Both the position numbers and the translations under genes were made by a program. From contig NZ_CP119676.1 of the NCBI RefSeq assembly GCF_029318635.1, positions 2,741,001-2,805,000 on the forward strand: a DNA stretch of 64,000 bases. The letters are read 5' to 3'. This document shows, in pieces, positions 37,123 to 45,390 of this stretch (position 1 is the stretch's first letter; each line of letters begins with the position of its first letter). The DNA comes from Varunaivibrio sulfuroxidans. Lineage in GTDB: Bacteria > Pseudomonadota > Alphaproteobacteria > Rhodospirillales > Magnetovibrionaceae. The notes below the pieces were generated by a model. That model was not told the origin of the DNA and ran no database searches. It was given only the letters and a program-made list of their open reading frames with translations.

Positions 37123-38343
37123 TCATTTTTTCAGGGGCGTCGGTCGGTTCGGCGCCATGACCATAAAGGTCAGCGCCATCGCCAGCGACAGGACCAAAAA
37201 TGCCGTCACGAGCACGCCAAGTCCGGGGTGTAACAATTTGATGAAGATCGCACTTGATGCGAATCCGCCGGTAAAGACCAGGAAGCCGTACATCGCGCTG
37301 GCGCTTCCGGCTATCTTGGGGAAGGGGCGCAGGCTGGCGGCGATAGAGTTGGCGAATATCAACCCCAACCCTGCATAGGTAAGAAACATAACCAGGGCGA
37401 GCCCGACCCCATTCATCAATCCCCATCGGTGCATGAGAACTGAAATTCCGCTCGTCAGGACAATCACAGCCATCCCCAAACTGGTCACCCTGCGCACGTC
37501 GAGCAGGGCGATCAGGCGGCTGTTCAGAAACGATCCGAGCATGTAACCGAACGAGATGAACAGCAATATCCATCCGTAAATCACAGGGGATGCGCCCCAT
37601 TTCACCTCGAACAAAAAGGCGCTATAGGCGTTGAAAATACTAAAAATACTGAACAACGCCGAGAGGACGAGCATGTTGCCGCCGAAGGTCTTGTTGCTCA
37701 ACACGGTTTTATAGGCATGGAAGGGCGCTTTCAAGGAGATCGGTCCCGCTTGGGTATGCTTGTTGGTTTCCGGGACGCGGGAGAAGACATACACGCTCAG
37801 GAGTATCGAAAGCGCAACCAGGAGCAGAAAAATGGACCGCCAGCCGAGAAAATTCTGAATATAGCCGCCGATCATTGGGGCCGTCGTTGGCACCAACGCC
37901 CATGCCATCGCCATGTATGACGATATCCTAGGCAGCTCGTCCGAAGAGAAACAGTCCCTCATTATCGACCGCGCCGACACGCTGGCGGTGCCGATTCCAA
38001 CCCCTTCGCAGAGGCGGAAAAAGAGCAACCATCCGGCGGAATGCGTGAGGACGCAGGCGATCGTCGATACCGTGAATAAAGGAAGTCCGAAAAAGAGGAC
38101 CGCGCGTCGGCCGTAATGATCGGAAAGCGGTCCGTAAAACAGTTGGGAAAAGCCATACCCCAAAAGGAATAGCGACACCGTGAGCTGAATGACCGCGCTG
38201 TTGACATTAAAGTCGGAGGCCATCGCGGGCATCGATGGCAAGTAGATATCGATCGAAGCTTGCCCCATGACGATAAGCGTTAGTATTAGGAAAATGGCTT
38301 CACCCCGAGCCAAAGCGCGGTCGTCTAATGCTCGTCTGGTCAT
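37123..38343 (-). CDS. MFS drug-efflux transporter, Bcr/CflA type
   Basis: A 406-residue inner-membrane antiporter with 12 hydrophobic helices. The first helices include MGQASIDIYLPSMPAMASDF, a Bcr/CflA signature, and the loop motif GPLSDHYGRRAVLFFGLPLF between helices 2 and 3. Members export drugs such as bicyclomycin or chloramphenicol, or small metabolites, with protons. The ATG at 38343 has AGAGGGTG upstream. The gene is monocistronic. Exact substrates are not predictable. Confidence 0.9.
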   Translation of the reverse strand: MTRRALDDRALARGEAIFLILTLIVMGQASIDIYLPSMPAMASDFNVNSAVIQLTVSLFLLGYGFSQLFYGPLSDHYGRRAVLFFGLPLFTVSTIACVLTHSAGWLLFFRLCEGVGIGTASVSARSIMRDCFSSDELPRISSYMAMAWALVPTTAPMIGGYIQNFLGWRSIFLLLVALSILLSVYVFSRVPETNKHTQAGPISLKAPFHAYKTVLSNKTFGGNMLVLSALFSIFSIFNAYSAFLFEVKWGASPVIYGWILLFISFGYMLGSFLNSRLIALLDVRRVTSLGMAVIVLTSGISVLMHRWGLMNGVGLALVMFLTYAGLGLIFANSIAASLRPFPKIAGSASAMYGFLVFTGGFASSAIFIKLLHPGLGVLVTAFLVLSLAMALTFMVMAPNRPTPLKK

Positions 38344-38775
38344 GTTGTCACCCTCTTTAAAACGCCATGCCGTGCGCCACGCACCTCGAACGCCCGATCC
38401 GTCATGTGATCCAAGCAACACGGACCGTTCGCGTCCATCGGACTCGCTCGGTCCTCCTTAAGAGGTCGGCGAATCTAGGGCGCAAAAAACGAGCGAATGC
38501 GGTATGGAGGCCTAAATTTGAGAAGAAGTTCGCCACCGGCGGCGCGAGAATGAAACGAGATATCCATTCGGTCGAGGCGCATGGGCGCCGCAGGAGGGAC
38601 AGTGCACGATTTTGTGGGGTGTGTCAATTTAGGCGTGCAACGTCAAGGGGGGTATCGCTCCTTGGTCGTGTGCCCAATTATGATATGGAAATGTCATGAG
38701 CAAATTTGCGCGCTTGCGGTGTTCCATTAAGTGAGCACACGACTTTGGTGTTTGCCCTTTCGTTGCGTAGGCCCT
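38344..38775. other. Intergenic region between the MFS exporter and FTR1 genes
   Basis: The two neighbouring genes point in the same (minus) direction. No convincing gene, repeat or terminator is visible here; the exporter promoter should lie at the left end. Confidence 0.4.
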
Positions 38776-39573
38776 CTAGGAGCGGCTTATGCTGGCCGTT
38801 GGGCGCATTGCGGGCAACCTCAGAACCACGGGGACCAGACAGATCACGATGAGTTGCATGGCGAAGCCCTCCCACGAAGGGCTGGCCCCGATGTTGATCA
38901 GCCATTGCGGCAGGTTGTCATTGGTGAAGCCCCACCAGCCGAGCTCCTGAAACGCTTGCGCGCTCTGCCCGAGGAAGTTCACCGCCATGTAGAACAAAAA
39001 TACGGCGGTGAAGGTGAAGAACGGTTTCAGCGGCAGGCGCACCGCCATCGTGCGCACAATCAGGAAAAGGACGGTCAGCGCGCCAAAGCCTACGACGAGA
39101 CCGAGGACAAACGAAAAAGACCAGCCGTTTTCGCCATTGGCCACGGCTTGAAGGAACAGCACGGTTTCCGCGCCCTCGCGGAAAACGGCGAGAAATGCGA
39201 CCAGTCCCAGGGAAATTAAATTGGTCGAGCGTTTCAGCGCCAAATCCACCTGGCCGCGCAGATACCCCTGCCATGCGGCGCCGTCGCGTTTGGAAAAAAG
39301 CCAGCCGCTGACGTAGAGCATGATCAACGCCGCCACGACCAGGGTCGCGCCTTCGAGGACGTCGTTGTGATTGCCGTCGAAATAGGTGGCGAAAACGTAT
39401 GCCAGAATGATGCTGGCGATGATTCCGGCGCCGCCGCCAATATAGAGGACGCGCGTTTTTTCGGGGGCGTTGACGCGCGTGAGGTAGGACGCCAGAGCCG
39501 CAATGATCAACAGCGCCTCGGCGCCCTCGCGAAATAGTATCAAGGCCGTTTGGCTGAGGGTCACATACGACAT
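38776..39573 (-). CDS. FTR1-family high-affinity iron permease
   Basis: A 265-residue inner-membrane permease with seven hydrophobic helices. Both iron-binding REGxE motifs are present: LFREGAEALL (first helix) and VFREGAETVLF (fourth helix). The family carries ferric or oxidised ferrous iron, often with a periplasmic partner such as EfeO or a cupredoxin, none of which is adjacent. A near-perfect Fur box lies about 150 bases upstream, so iron repression is expected. The ATG at 39573 has AGGAAAGG upstream. This is a bare FTR1 domain without the periplasmic N-terminal extension of some members. Confidence 0.92.
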   Translation of the reverse strand: MSYVTLSQTALILFREGAEALLIIAALASYLTRVNAPEKTRVLYIGGGAGIIASIILAYVFATYFDGNHNDVLEGATLVVAALIMLYVSGWLFSKRDGAAWQGYLRGQVDLALKRSTNLISLGLVAFLAVFREGAETVLFLQAVANGENGWSFSFVLGLVVGFGALTVLFLIVRTMAVRLPLKPFFTFTAVFLFYMAVNFLGQSAQAFQELGWWGFTNDNLPQWLINIGASPSWEGFAMQLIVICLVPVVLRLPAMRPTASISRS

Positions 39574-40034
39574 AATCTTTAACCTTTCCTGCCTTTGACG
39601 GGACGGACAGTGTGGGAACGTCCTGTTTTCTACGATGTCACCGTAAACGCGTTCTCTTATCGCTTTTTGCTTCTGCGCGGCGCTTTTTCCCAAGCGGGTT
39701 TATTAAGGAATATATAATATGCAATTGATAATGATTTTCAAAAACAAAGTCAAGTATTTTATCGCCCCATCATCACAGGGGACCGGTAAACCACGTCCCG
39801 TGGCCTCTCGCCACTTGAATTCCATGCAACCCCCATGCCGAACCCTTGTAAGGCTCGCGCCTTGCCGCCAGGGGAGAAAATGTGCGCACGCGCAGAGGCG
39901 CAAAAAGGGTTCTCCGCGTGATGCCGTCGTGCACGATACAAGCAATCAACACCCACGGGCGTTGTTGGAAAAGGGACGGCGACGTTCGATACCCGACAGC
40001 AATCGGATGTGACGGGGGGCTTTACTAGGGATAT
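39574..40034. other. FTR1 upstream region
   Basis: Holds the Fur box and an AT-rich stretch at about 39700-39770 likely to contain the FTR1 promoter. Nothing else is supported between here and the TetR gene. Confidence 0.5.
39726..39740. promoter_or_regulatory. Fur box
   Basis: TGATAATGATTTTCA matches the 7-1-7 Fur consensus TGATAATnATTATCA at 14 of 15 positions, counting the central G as free. It lies upstream of the FTR1 gene. Alphaproteobacteria may use Fur or Irr, so the regulator is inferred. Confidence 0.75.
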
Positions 40035-40661
40035 TCACGCGTCCGTATAAGGCACATCAAGGATAAAGGCGTAATCCCTGCGGACGAGAACGTCGAGCAT
40101 CTCGCGGGGAATTGACGTGTCGGTTATAAACTGGATAAAGCGCGCGTTATGAATGTTGTAAAAGATCTCGCCCGGGGAGGGGTGTCCGCGTCCGCCGTCG
40201 CGTCTCCTGCGTTCCGGCGTGGCGACGCAACCACATAAAAGCGCCTTTAACTCCCGAGCAATCCTGAAATAGTCGTGACCGAGTTCGGGACGCCCCTCGA
40301 CGATACTTGTGGCGATCGTATGGCGCCAAATGGCGCGGCCCAGGTCGGCGAGGGCGTGGTCGTTGACCGTCGTCGAGAGACGGCACAATGCATCCAACGC
40401 ATCCATCGACGTTTTTGCGGGTTTCGGTGCGACATTTTTTATTTTTTCGATCAAGATTTGGCCGCTTCGTGCGGCCAGGGCTAACAAAAGCCCTCCCTTT
40501 GTTCCGTAATAGTTGTAAATTGTCACGGCGGAAACATCAGCGATCGCGGCGATCGAATCTATGGTCGCATTCTCAAAACCATGTTCCAGAAAATTTTGGC
40601 GCGCGGCATCTAGAATGCGGTTCCGCCGATCTTTCTTATTGCGCTCTCGTAAATTGGTCAT
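40035..40661 (-). CDS. TetR-family transcriptional regulator
   Basis: A 208-residue dimeric repressor. The N-terminal helix-turn-helix reads ATIDSIAAIADVSAVTIYNY, residues about 33-52, preceded by RNRILDAARQNFLEHGFE. The C-terminal ligand domain has no recognised match; it includes a cysteine-containing ELKALLCGCVATPE segment. It lies next to a complete MITE and is not directly adjacent to an obvious target gene, so the ligand is unknown. Confidence 0.9.
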   Translation of the reverse strand: MTNLRERNKKDRRNRILDAARQNFLEHGFENATIDSIAAIADVSAVTIYNYYGTKGGLLLALAARSGQILIEKIKNVAPKPAKTSMDALDALCRLSTTVNDHALADLGRAIWRHTIATSIVEGRPELGHDYFRIARELKALLCGCVATPERRRRDGGRGHPSPGEIFYNIHNARFIQFITDTSIPREMLDVLVRRDYAFILDVPYTDA

Positions 40662-40727
40662 GTTGAAATTTATTAAGTTGTCTTTGTCGCGATTGGGTCA
40701 TGGGCTTAGGGATGGTAGAATTTTGCT

Positions 40728-40994
40728 AGGGTCAGGACCTCTTCATCTGATGCGTCTGGCAGAGATGAATTTAAGTGTGGGTTAGGCGGAGAACCCGCCG
40801 CAATGGCCCTCATTGCAAGGATTTTCCAACGACATCCGCGCTTAAATTCATCCCGTCCCGCAGGGATTTGTGAAAAATGCCCCAGGAACGTCGTCGAAGA
40901 CTTTTGAAAGTGAACGGCACTTCCGGCAAGTCTTCTCCTAGGCTTGTGACATTTTTCACAAACCAGACGCATCAGATGAAGAGGTCCTGACCCT
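40728..40994. mobile_element. Complete MITE-like element, family A (267 bp)
   Basis: A non-coding element bounded by perfect 32-bp terminal inverted repeats starting AGGGTCAGGACCTCTTCATC. Further nested inverted repeats lie inside (ATGAATTTAAG at 40764 against CTTAAATTCAT near 40841, TTTGTGAAAAATG against CATTTTTCACAAA, and GAAGACTT against AAGTCTTC), so the whole can fold into one long hairpin. Partial copies occur at 1531, 37072, 43283 and 59688. No transposase is present; mobilisation in trans by a matching IS is presumed. Confidence 0.85.
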
Positions 40995-41376
40995 TGAATA
41001 AAAGTCACCGTGATTGCGTCCCCAGGCAAGTAAAAAATTGAGCGAGGATGGATGGATTGACGGAAAAAGTTTTTTTACGGGCGACGGGGCGTGTATTTGC
41101 GCGCGATGGGGGTGGGTTTTTTCTCCTGAGTACTCGACCGATGATGTGGGGGGGGCGCTCCGGGGGTTTGCGCGTCGTTTTAACGCTCTTTATTTTTCGA
41201 ATGCGACCGCGCCGGTTGTTTTGTGTCTGCGCATTGTTTTGTGTCTGCACATTGTTTTGTGTCTGCGCATGGGGGGGGCGCCCACCCGCCGAAAAGGCCC
41301 GTCGAGACCGTTTTTAGGCAGGTGGACGCCCCTTGTTTCGCCCGTTTCGCTCGATTTACATGCGCCGCGATGGGGA
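40995..41376. other. Intergenic region downstream of the MITE
   Basis: No convincing gene. It contains the tandem repeat at 41218-41271. The radical SAM gene ends at its right edge. Confidence 0.4.
41218..41271. repeat. Tandem repeat, three units of 18 bp
   Basis: Three units of GTTTTGTGTCTGCGCATT, with one base changed in the second and the last base in the third. It lies just after the 3' end of the cbpB-like gene and has no coding role that can be seen. Confidence 0.8.
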
Positions 41377-42789
41377 TTAGGCGATATCAAAAAGGCTGAG
41401 TGCGCCGTCGTCCCAGCCGTCCCATAGGAAATCGTCCTCGCACCGATCGGCGATCAGGCGGAAGGCGTAGCGCGCTTGTTCCTTGTAAAAGGTGCAAAAT
41501 GCGCCGATCCGGTCCATCGCCCCGTTCATTTCATGGGCCTCGGCGGGACAGGGCGCGCCGCAGAAGTGGCGAATCGAACACCCGGCGCAGGCCGGTATCG
41601 CCTCGCAGGTCCTTTCGGTGACGGCGCGAAACGGCGCGCTGTCCAAAACCGACGGGATGTCGTCGGTGAACAGGTTGCCGCCGTTGAACGCCGGTAGGCC
41701 GATGAACTCGCTGCATGGGAACAGATCGCCCCCCGCACCGAGGGCGAAGAAGCTGCGCCCGCCGCCGCACGGCGAAATATCGCACATCAAGCGCCGCGCC
41801 GTCGGGGCCAGCATGGCGATCAGGATGTTGGCGAAATTGGCGACCACCATCTTGCGTCCGGTCTCGCGGTAAAGTCCATGACTGCGTTCGAGCGCGGCGA
41901 TGAAGCGGGCGGCGAGATTTTCCTCGTGCGAACGCAGGGGGCGCGCGCCCGCCATGGTGCAGCGCAGAACGTTCAACATGCAGGTCGGAACCTCATTTTG
42001 GTGCAAAAAGTCCACCATCTCGATCAAATGGTCCTGGTTTTCGCTGCTCATGGTGCAGATCACGCTCCAACCCTCGTAACCGCGCAGGCGCGCCATGGCG
42101 GCCTCGACGGCATCGAAAACGCCGCGCCCGCCCCAGGTTTTGCGGGTTTTGTCGGCAATGGCGCTTTGCGCGGCGTCCAGCGACAGGCCGACCGAACAGC
42201 GCATCTCCTTTAGGAAGGCCACCGCGTCGTCGTCCAGCAAGGTGGCGTTGGTCTGCACGCCGAAGCGGAAATCGTCGCGAAAAGCCTCGATGCCTTTGAA
42301 GACGGCGTCGCGGTTCAGTAACGGTTCGGCGCCGTGGAAAATAACTTGAGGCAAGCGGCCCTCGGGGACGGTGGTGGCGAAATAGTCCTTCAGACGGGCG
42401 AGGGCGTCGATCAGCTTATGCGCCGACATATGTTCGCCGTGTTTGCGCATTTCGCCGGGGATATAGCAGTAAGAGCAGTTTAGGTTGCACCGCTCGGTGG
42501 GATTGAAATAAACGGCCGACGGTTTCAGATGAAAGCGCAGCATGTCCATTTCCCCGTTCAATGTCTCATGGGTGTCGTCGTAAAGACGGCTGAGACGGGG
42601 AGGGATCGCCGTTTTCGCATGGTTCGATGTGTCCACCAGGGCCCACAACGCGCTGTCCGGTTCGATCAGCGCCCGATAGCGCGGATGGTCGATGTCGAAG
42701 ACGTGAAACCGGGGCGGCGCGTCGGCCGCTCCGCGGTGGTCTCGGGTCCTTTCGGAGCCCGAGACCGCGGCTTTGTCAAACGCGTTCAT
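41377..42789 (-). CDS. cbpB: Radical SAM/SPASM peptide-modifying enzyme, CbpB-like
   Basis: A 470-residue enzyme. The radical SAM cluster motif is TERCNLNCSYCYIPGEM (Cys101, Cys105, Cys108). A C-terminal SPASM domain binds auxiliary iron-sulfur clusters with cysteines in CDISPCGGG, LFPCSEF, ACAGCSIRHFCGAPCPAE and AFCTFYKE. Its ATG overlaps the stop of the 65-residue peptide gene (ATGA), the pair sits behind a cobalamin riboswitch, and this layout matches what is annotated as CbpA/CbpB, a peptide-modifying system whose product is not characterised. The chemistry on the peptide is unknown; similar SPASM enzymes make thioether or C-C crosslinks. Confidence 0.85.
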   Translation of the reverse strand: MNAFDKAAVSGSERTRDHRGAADAPPRFHVFDIDHPRYRALIEPDSALWALVDTSNHAKTAIPPRLSRLYDDTHETLNGEMDMLRFHLKPSAVYFNPTERCNLNCSYCYIPGEMRKHGEHMSAHKLIDALARLKDYFATTVPEGRLPQVIFHGAEPLLNRDAVFKGIEAFRDDFRFGVQTNATLLDDDAVAFLKEMRCSVGLSLDAAQSAIADKTRKTWGGRGVFDAVEAAMARLRGYEGWSVICTMSSENQDHLIEMVDFLHQNEVPTCMLNVLRCTMAGARPLRSHEENLAARFIAALERSHGLYRETGRKMVVANFANILIAMLAPTARRLMCDISPCGGGRSFFALGAGGDLFPCSEFIGLPAFNGGNLFTDDIPSVLDSAPFRAVTERTCEAIPACAGCSIRHFCGAPCPAEAHEMNGAMDRIGAFCTFYKEQARYAFRLIADRCEDDFLWDGWDDGALSLFDIA

Positions 42790-42983
42790 TGCGGAACCTG
42801 TCGATCCATCAAAATGTAATGGGACAGTCCGGTCCCGTCTGCGTCGCACGATTTGCGCCGGGCGATCAGGGGGGAGATCAGAGGGGCGCCTTGGGTTTCG
42901 TCGCGGACATCGGCGGCGGGGTCATCGACGGCGGAATTTTCCCGGGTCGGCGTGGTGGATACGGAGGTCGAGGTGTTGCGCAT
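42786..42983 (-). CDS. cbpA: Candidate RiPP precursor peptide, CbpA-like
   Basis: A 65-residue peptide. The N-terminal part (1-40) is Ser/Thr- and Asp-rich with PLISPLIARRK near its end, typical of a leader. The probable core has Cys46 in SCDADGTGLSHYILMDRQ, the only cysteine. GGGAG lies about eight bases before the ATG. The stop overlaps the CbpB-like start by four bases, so the two are co-translated, and a cobalamin riboswitch lies upstream. I recognise the C-terminal GTGLSHYILMD pattern as typical of the CbpA family. Whether the peptide is cut or exported is not visible. Confidence 0.8.
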   Translation of the reverse strand: MRNTSTSVSTTPTRENSAVDDPAADVRDETQGAPLISPLIARRKSCDADGTGLSHYILMDRQVPQ

Positions 42984-43083
42984 TGGTCATCTCCCGTGAC
43001 AAATAAAAAAAGGGCCTCAGCAGACGCACGCGCCCACCGATTCCCTTTGCCATCGGGTATCGACCCTTAAGGTTCCATTTTTC

Positions 43084-43232
43084 CGGTTCGTCTTCTGGCT
43101 TTCGGGCGAATAATGAAGGACTGGCCTTCCCAATCGGCGTCGCCGATCAGTGACCGGGCGTAAAGCCCACATCCCCCAAACCCGATTACAGCGGCGGGAC
43201 CGCCACGGACTTTCACCGTGTTCCGTTAACCG
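43084..43232 (-). promoter_or_regulatory. Cobalamin riboswitch
   Basis: Read on the minus strand, the leader has the conserved cobalamin aptamer elements: CGGTT (P1), GGTGAAAGTCCGTGGCGGTC, CCGCCGCTGT, GCCAGTCCTTC and the B12 box AAGCCAGAAGACG, closing with AACCG. It lies about 100 bases before the CbpA-like start. The segment between contains a run of seven T residues after GAGGCCC, which may be a terminator controlled by the aptamer. Cobalamin binding should turn the operon off. Confidence 0.9.
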
Positions 43233-43282
43233 TGAGTACAGGGATAAAACCAACCCGTCGAAAAATCAAGGAGAACGCCTCC

Positions 43283-43423
43283 CGTCCCGTAGGGATTTGT
43301 GAAAAATGCCCCACGAGCGTCGTCGAAGACTTTTGCGAGTGAACGGCTCTTCCGGCAAGTCTTCTCCTCGGCTTGTGACATTTTGCACAAACCAGACGCA
43401 TCAGATGAAGAGGTCCTGACCCT
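43283..43423. repeat. Partial copy of MITE family A
   Basis: Matches the right half of the complete element, including the GAAGACTTTTG core and the full right end CCAGACGCATCAGATGAAGA. The left end is missing. Together with the bordering TAG, its right end sits at the DMT transporter stop codon, and the copy lies between that gene and the cobalamin riboswitch. Confidence 0.85.
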
Positions 43424-44459
43424 AGTGTGCGTGGCGGTGGTGCTCATCGGGATAATGGGAATGCGAGTGCCGTACGGGCTCGTGTCTGTGGCGATGAATA
43501 TGAGATCCATCGGGGTGGGTCTCGTGGTCGTGCTGGTGGTGTTTATCATCGTGGACATGGGCGTGCGTGTGTTCCACCGCGGCGTGTTTATGCTCGTGTG
43601 CGTGGTTCTCCGTAATGTGAAGCCAAACCCCGAAGGCCATCAATCCACCGGCGAAAACAAGCGAGAAGCTTACCGTATCGCCAAGCAGAGGGACGGATAT
43701 GATTGCCCCGACAAAGGGGGCGGTGGAAAAATACGCCGCCGCTCTGGATGTGCCGAGTTCCCGCAAGGCCAGCACGAATAACGCAAGACTGACGCCGTAC
43801 CCTAAAAAACCGACGACGCCGGATAGTGCAAGGGTTGGAATTGAGGGGATGTTCGCGCCTAACAGGAGGGCGAGAAAAACGTTGGTCGCGCCGGCGACGA
43901 GCCCTTTGATCGCGGAAATCTGGAACGGGTCCGATAGCGAAACCTTTCGCGTCAGGTTGTTGTCTATGCCCCAACACAAGCACGCCGCCAATATGGCCAA
44001 CGGGGGCCAGGGGGAACGCACGGCGATCGTTCCCGTCCACGAAAGGACGACGGCGCCCGATACGATGGCCGCCATGCCCAGCGCGATGCGCCGATCGAAG
44101 TTTTCTCGGAAAACCCACCACGCGAGGAGAGCCGTAAAAACCCCCTCCGCGTTGAGCAAAAGCGAGGCGGCGGATGCGGACGTTCCCGACAAACCCCACA
44201 TGAGAAAAACGGGACCGGCGATACCTCCCGTGACGACGGCGCCGGCCATCCATGGCCAGTCGGAACGGGTCAACGCGTCACCCCGAGAGGCGCGAACGAT
44301 CCTGACAATGGAAAGGCCGATCCCCGAACCAAGATAAAGAAGCCCGGCCAAAAGCCACGGGTTCGTGTCCGCCAGCAACATTTTCGCCAACGGCGTGCTG
44401 GCTCCGAAAAGAACGGCGGCGGCGAACGCAAAAGCAATTCCGATACGATCAAGCTTCAT
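43422..44459 (-). CDS. DMT-superfamily transporter (EamA type) with histidine-rich tail
   Basis: A 345-residue inner-membrane protein with two EamA repeats, about ten helices in residues 1-280 (ILAACLCWGIDNNLTRK in the second repeat). The last 65 residues are a cytoplasmic or periplasmic tail with about 25 histidines, ending HSHSHYPDEHHRHAH, a motif I associate with metal exporters and metal-linked DMT proteins. It sits directly upstream of the cobalamin riboswitch and the cbpAB genes, same strand, so a cobalt or nickel role is a reasonable inference but not shown. The ATG at 44459 is chosen since the preceding frame contains tandem DNA repeats. The stop codon lies in a MITE end. Confidence 0.85.
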   Translation of the reverse strand: MKLDRIGIAFAFAAAVLFGASTPLAKMLLADTNPWLLAGLLYLGSGIGLSIVRIVRASRGDALTRSDWPWMAGAVVTGGIAGPVFLMWGLSGTSASAASLLLNAEGVFTALLAWWVFRENFDRRIALGMAAIVSGAVVLSWTGTIAVRSPWPPLAILAACLCWGIDNNLTRKVSLSDPFQISAIKGLVAGATNVFLALLLGANIPSIPTLALSGVVGFLGYGVSLALFVLALRELGTSRAAAYFSTAPFVGAIISVPLLGDTVSFSLVFAGGLMAFGVWLHITENHAHEHKHAAVEHTHAHVHDDKHHQHDHETHPDGSHIHRHRHEPVRHSHSHYPDEHHRHAH

Positions 44460-44508
44460 GATGCCGTCCAACGCGTCAAATCCGCGCGCCGCCCACGGCC
44501 GCGCTTCC

Positions 44509-44553
44509 AATTGAGAGCAATTTAATTGAGAGCAATTTAATTGAGAGCAATTT
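44509..44553. repeat. Tandem repeat, three units of 15 bp upstream of the His-rich transporter
   Basis: Three identical units of AATTGAGAGCAATTT. Each unit holds an inverted repeat AATTG/CAATT with a 4-base spacer, so the array could be a multi-site operator. It lies 50-94 bases upstream of the transporter start. Confidence 0.8.
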
Positions 44554-44674
44554 AAAGGAAGAGCGTCTATCTCCCAAGGGGTTTTAATGCGCAGGCGAGG
44601 GGCGTTCGAGGCCACCCGACATCGCATGCCCATCGGAACCATGAGCGAAGCGAATTGGCGTGAGATTTAAAAAA

Positions 44675-44762
44675 TGGCGGAGAGACAGGGATTCGAACCC
44701 TGGGTACGCAAGCGCACAACGGTTTTCGAGACCGCCCCGTTCGACCACTCCGGCATCTCTCC
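44675..44762 (-). tRNA. tRNA-Ser (anticodon CGA)
   Basis: An 88-base class II tRNA: acceptor GGAGAGA with TCTCTCC, discriminator G and encoded CCA, D-arm GCCGGAGTGGTCGAACGGGGC, anticodon loop CTCGAAA, long variable arm, and T-arm GGGTTCGAATCCC. Confidence 0.95.
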
Positions 44763-44924
44763 GCAGCGTGGCCTTGCCGAGTGGACCCGGCAGGGGGAAC
44801 GGGGCGCAACCTAGCCGAAACGATGATCCGTTGCAAGCGGGTCAATGAAGAAGAGCACCGTTCTTTTTCGGGGGGCGGTTTTCGCCATTTTTGGGGGTGA
44901 GTTTAGGGGCATGTGGAAGAAATG

Positions 44925-45355
44925 AGATCAGACGGTCTGTAAGCCGGGTTCTGTCCCCGCCCGAAGGCGATGGATGACCATTCATCTGGGACGTTCGTTA
45001 CCGAACGCCTCGCGCGACACACCCGAACGACAGCGCGAAAGCCCGCCTGCGGGCCGAAGCCCGCGCGCCGTTCCTACTCGGTCTTGCTCCCGGTGGGGTT
45101 TACCGTGCCGCCCCCGTTGCCGGGGGCGCGGTGCGCTCTTACCGCACCCTTTCGCCCTTACCCGCCGCCTGCCCCGCGTGGGGAACCCCAAGGGGAACCC
45201 GTCGGGTCGCGGGGCGCGCATGGGCGGTTTGCTTTCTGTGGCACTTTCCCTAGGGTCGCCCCCGCCGGGCGTTACCCGGCACCGTGCTTCCGTGGAGCCC
45301 GGACTTTCCTCCCCCCGCCCGAAGGCGGGGAGCGGTCATCCAACCGTCTGATCTC
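44925..45355 (-). ncRNA. rnpB: RNase P RNA, class A
   Basis: The catalytic RNA of RNase P, which trims the 5' ends of tRNAs. Read on the minus strand it opens GAGATCAGACGGTTGGATGA, continues with GGGGGAGGAAAGTCCGGGCT and CCCTAGGGAAAGTGCCACAG, all class A signatures, and closes with the P1 partner GACCGTCTGATCTC at the far end. A sigma-70-like promoter precedes it. The tRNA-Ser gene lies downstream. Confidence 0.95.
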
Positions 45356-45362
45356 AGGGCGC

Positions 45363-45390
45363 AAAATAAGCGCAATCTTCCCCGCGTCAA
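45363..45390 (-). promoter_or_regulatory. Predicted rnpB promoter
   Basis: On the minus strand TTGACG (45390-45385) and TATTTT (45368-45363) are separated by 16 bases, and the -10 lies seven bases from the RNase P RNA 5' end. The fit supports a sigma-70-type promoter. Confidence 0.65.

Noticed and set aside
41218-41271. CRISPR array
   Set aside because: The three 18-bp units are directly adjacent, with no spacers. No other regularly spaced repeats were found in the window.
41014-41427. Open frame of 137 codons downstream of the MITE
   Set aside because: It contains the 18-bp tandem repeat, has an unlikely composition and overlaps the end of the cbpB-like gene on the opposite strand.
43300-43420. 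Histidine-rich tail of the DMT protein as a separate gene
   Set aside because: The tail is continuous in frame with the transporter; the repeat after it begins at the stop codon.
44509-44553. CRISPR or integration site near tRNA-Ser
   Set aside because: Units are 15 bp and contiguous, and no integrase gene or tRNA-end duplication was found.
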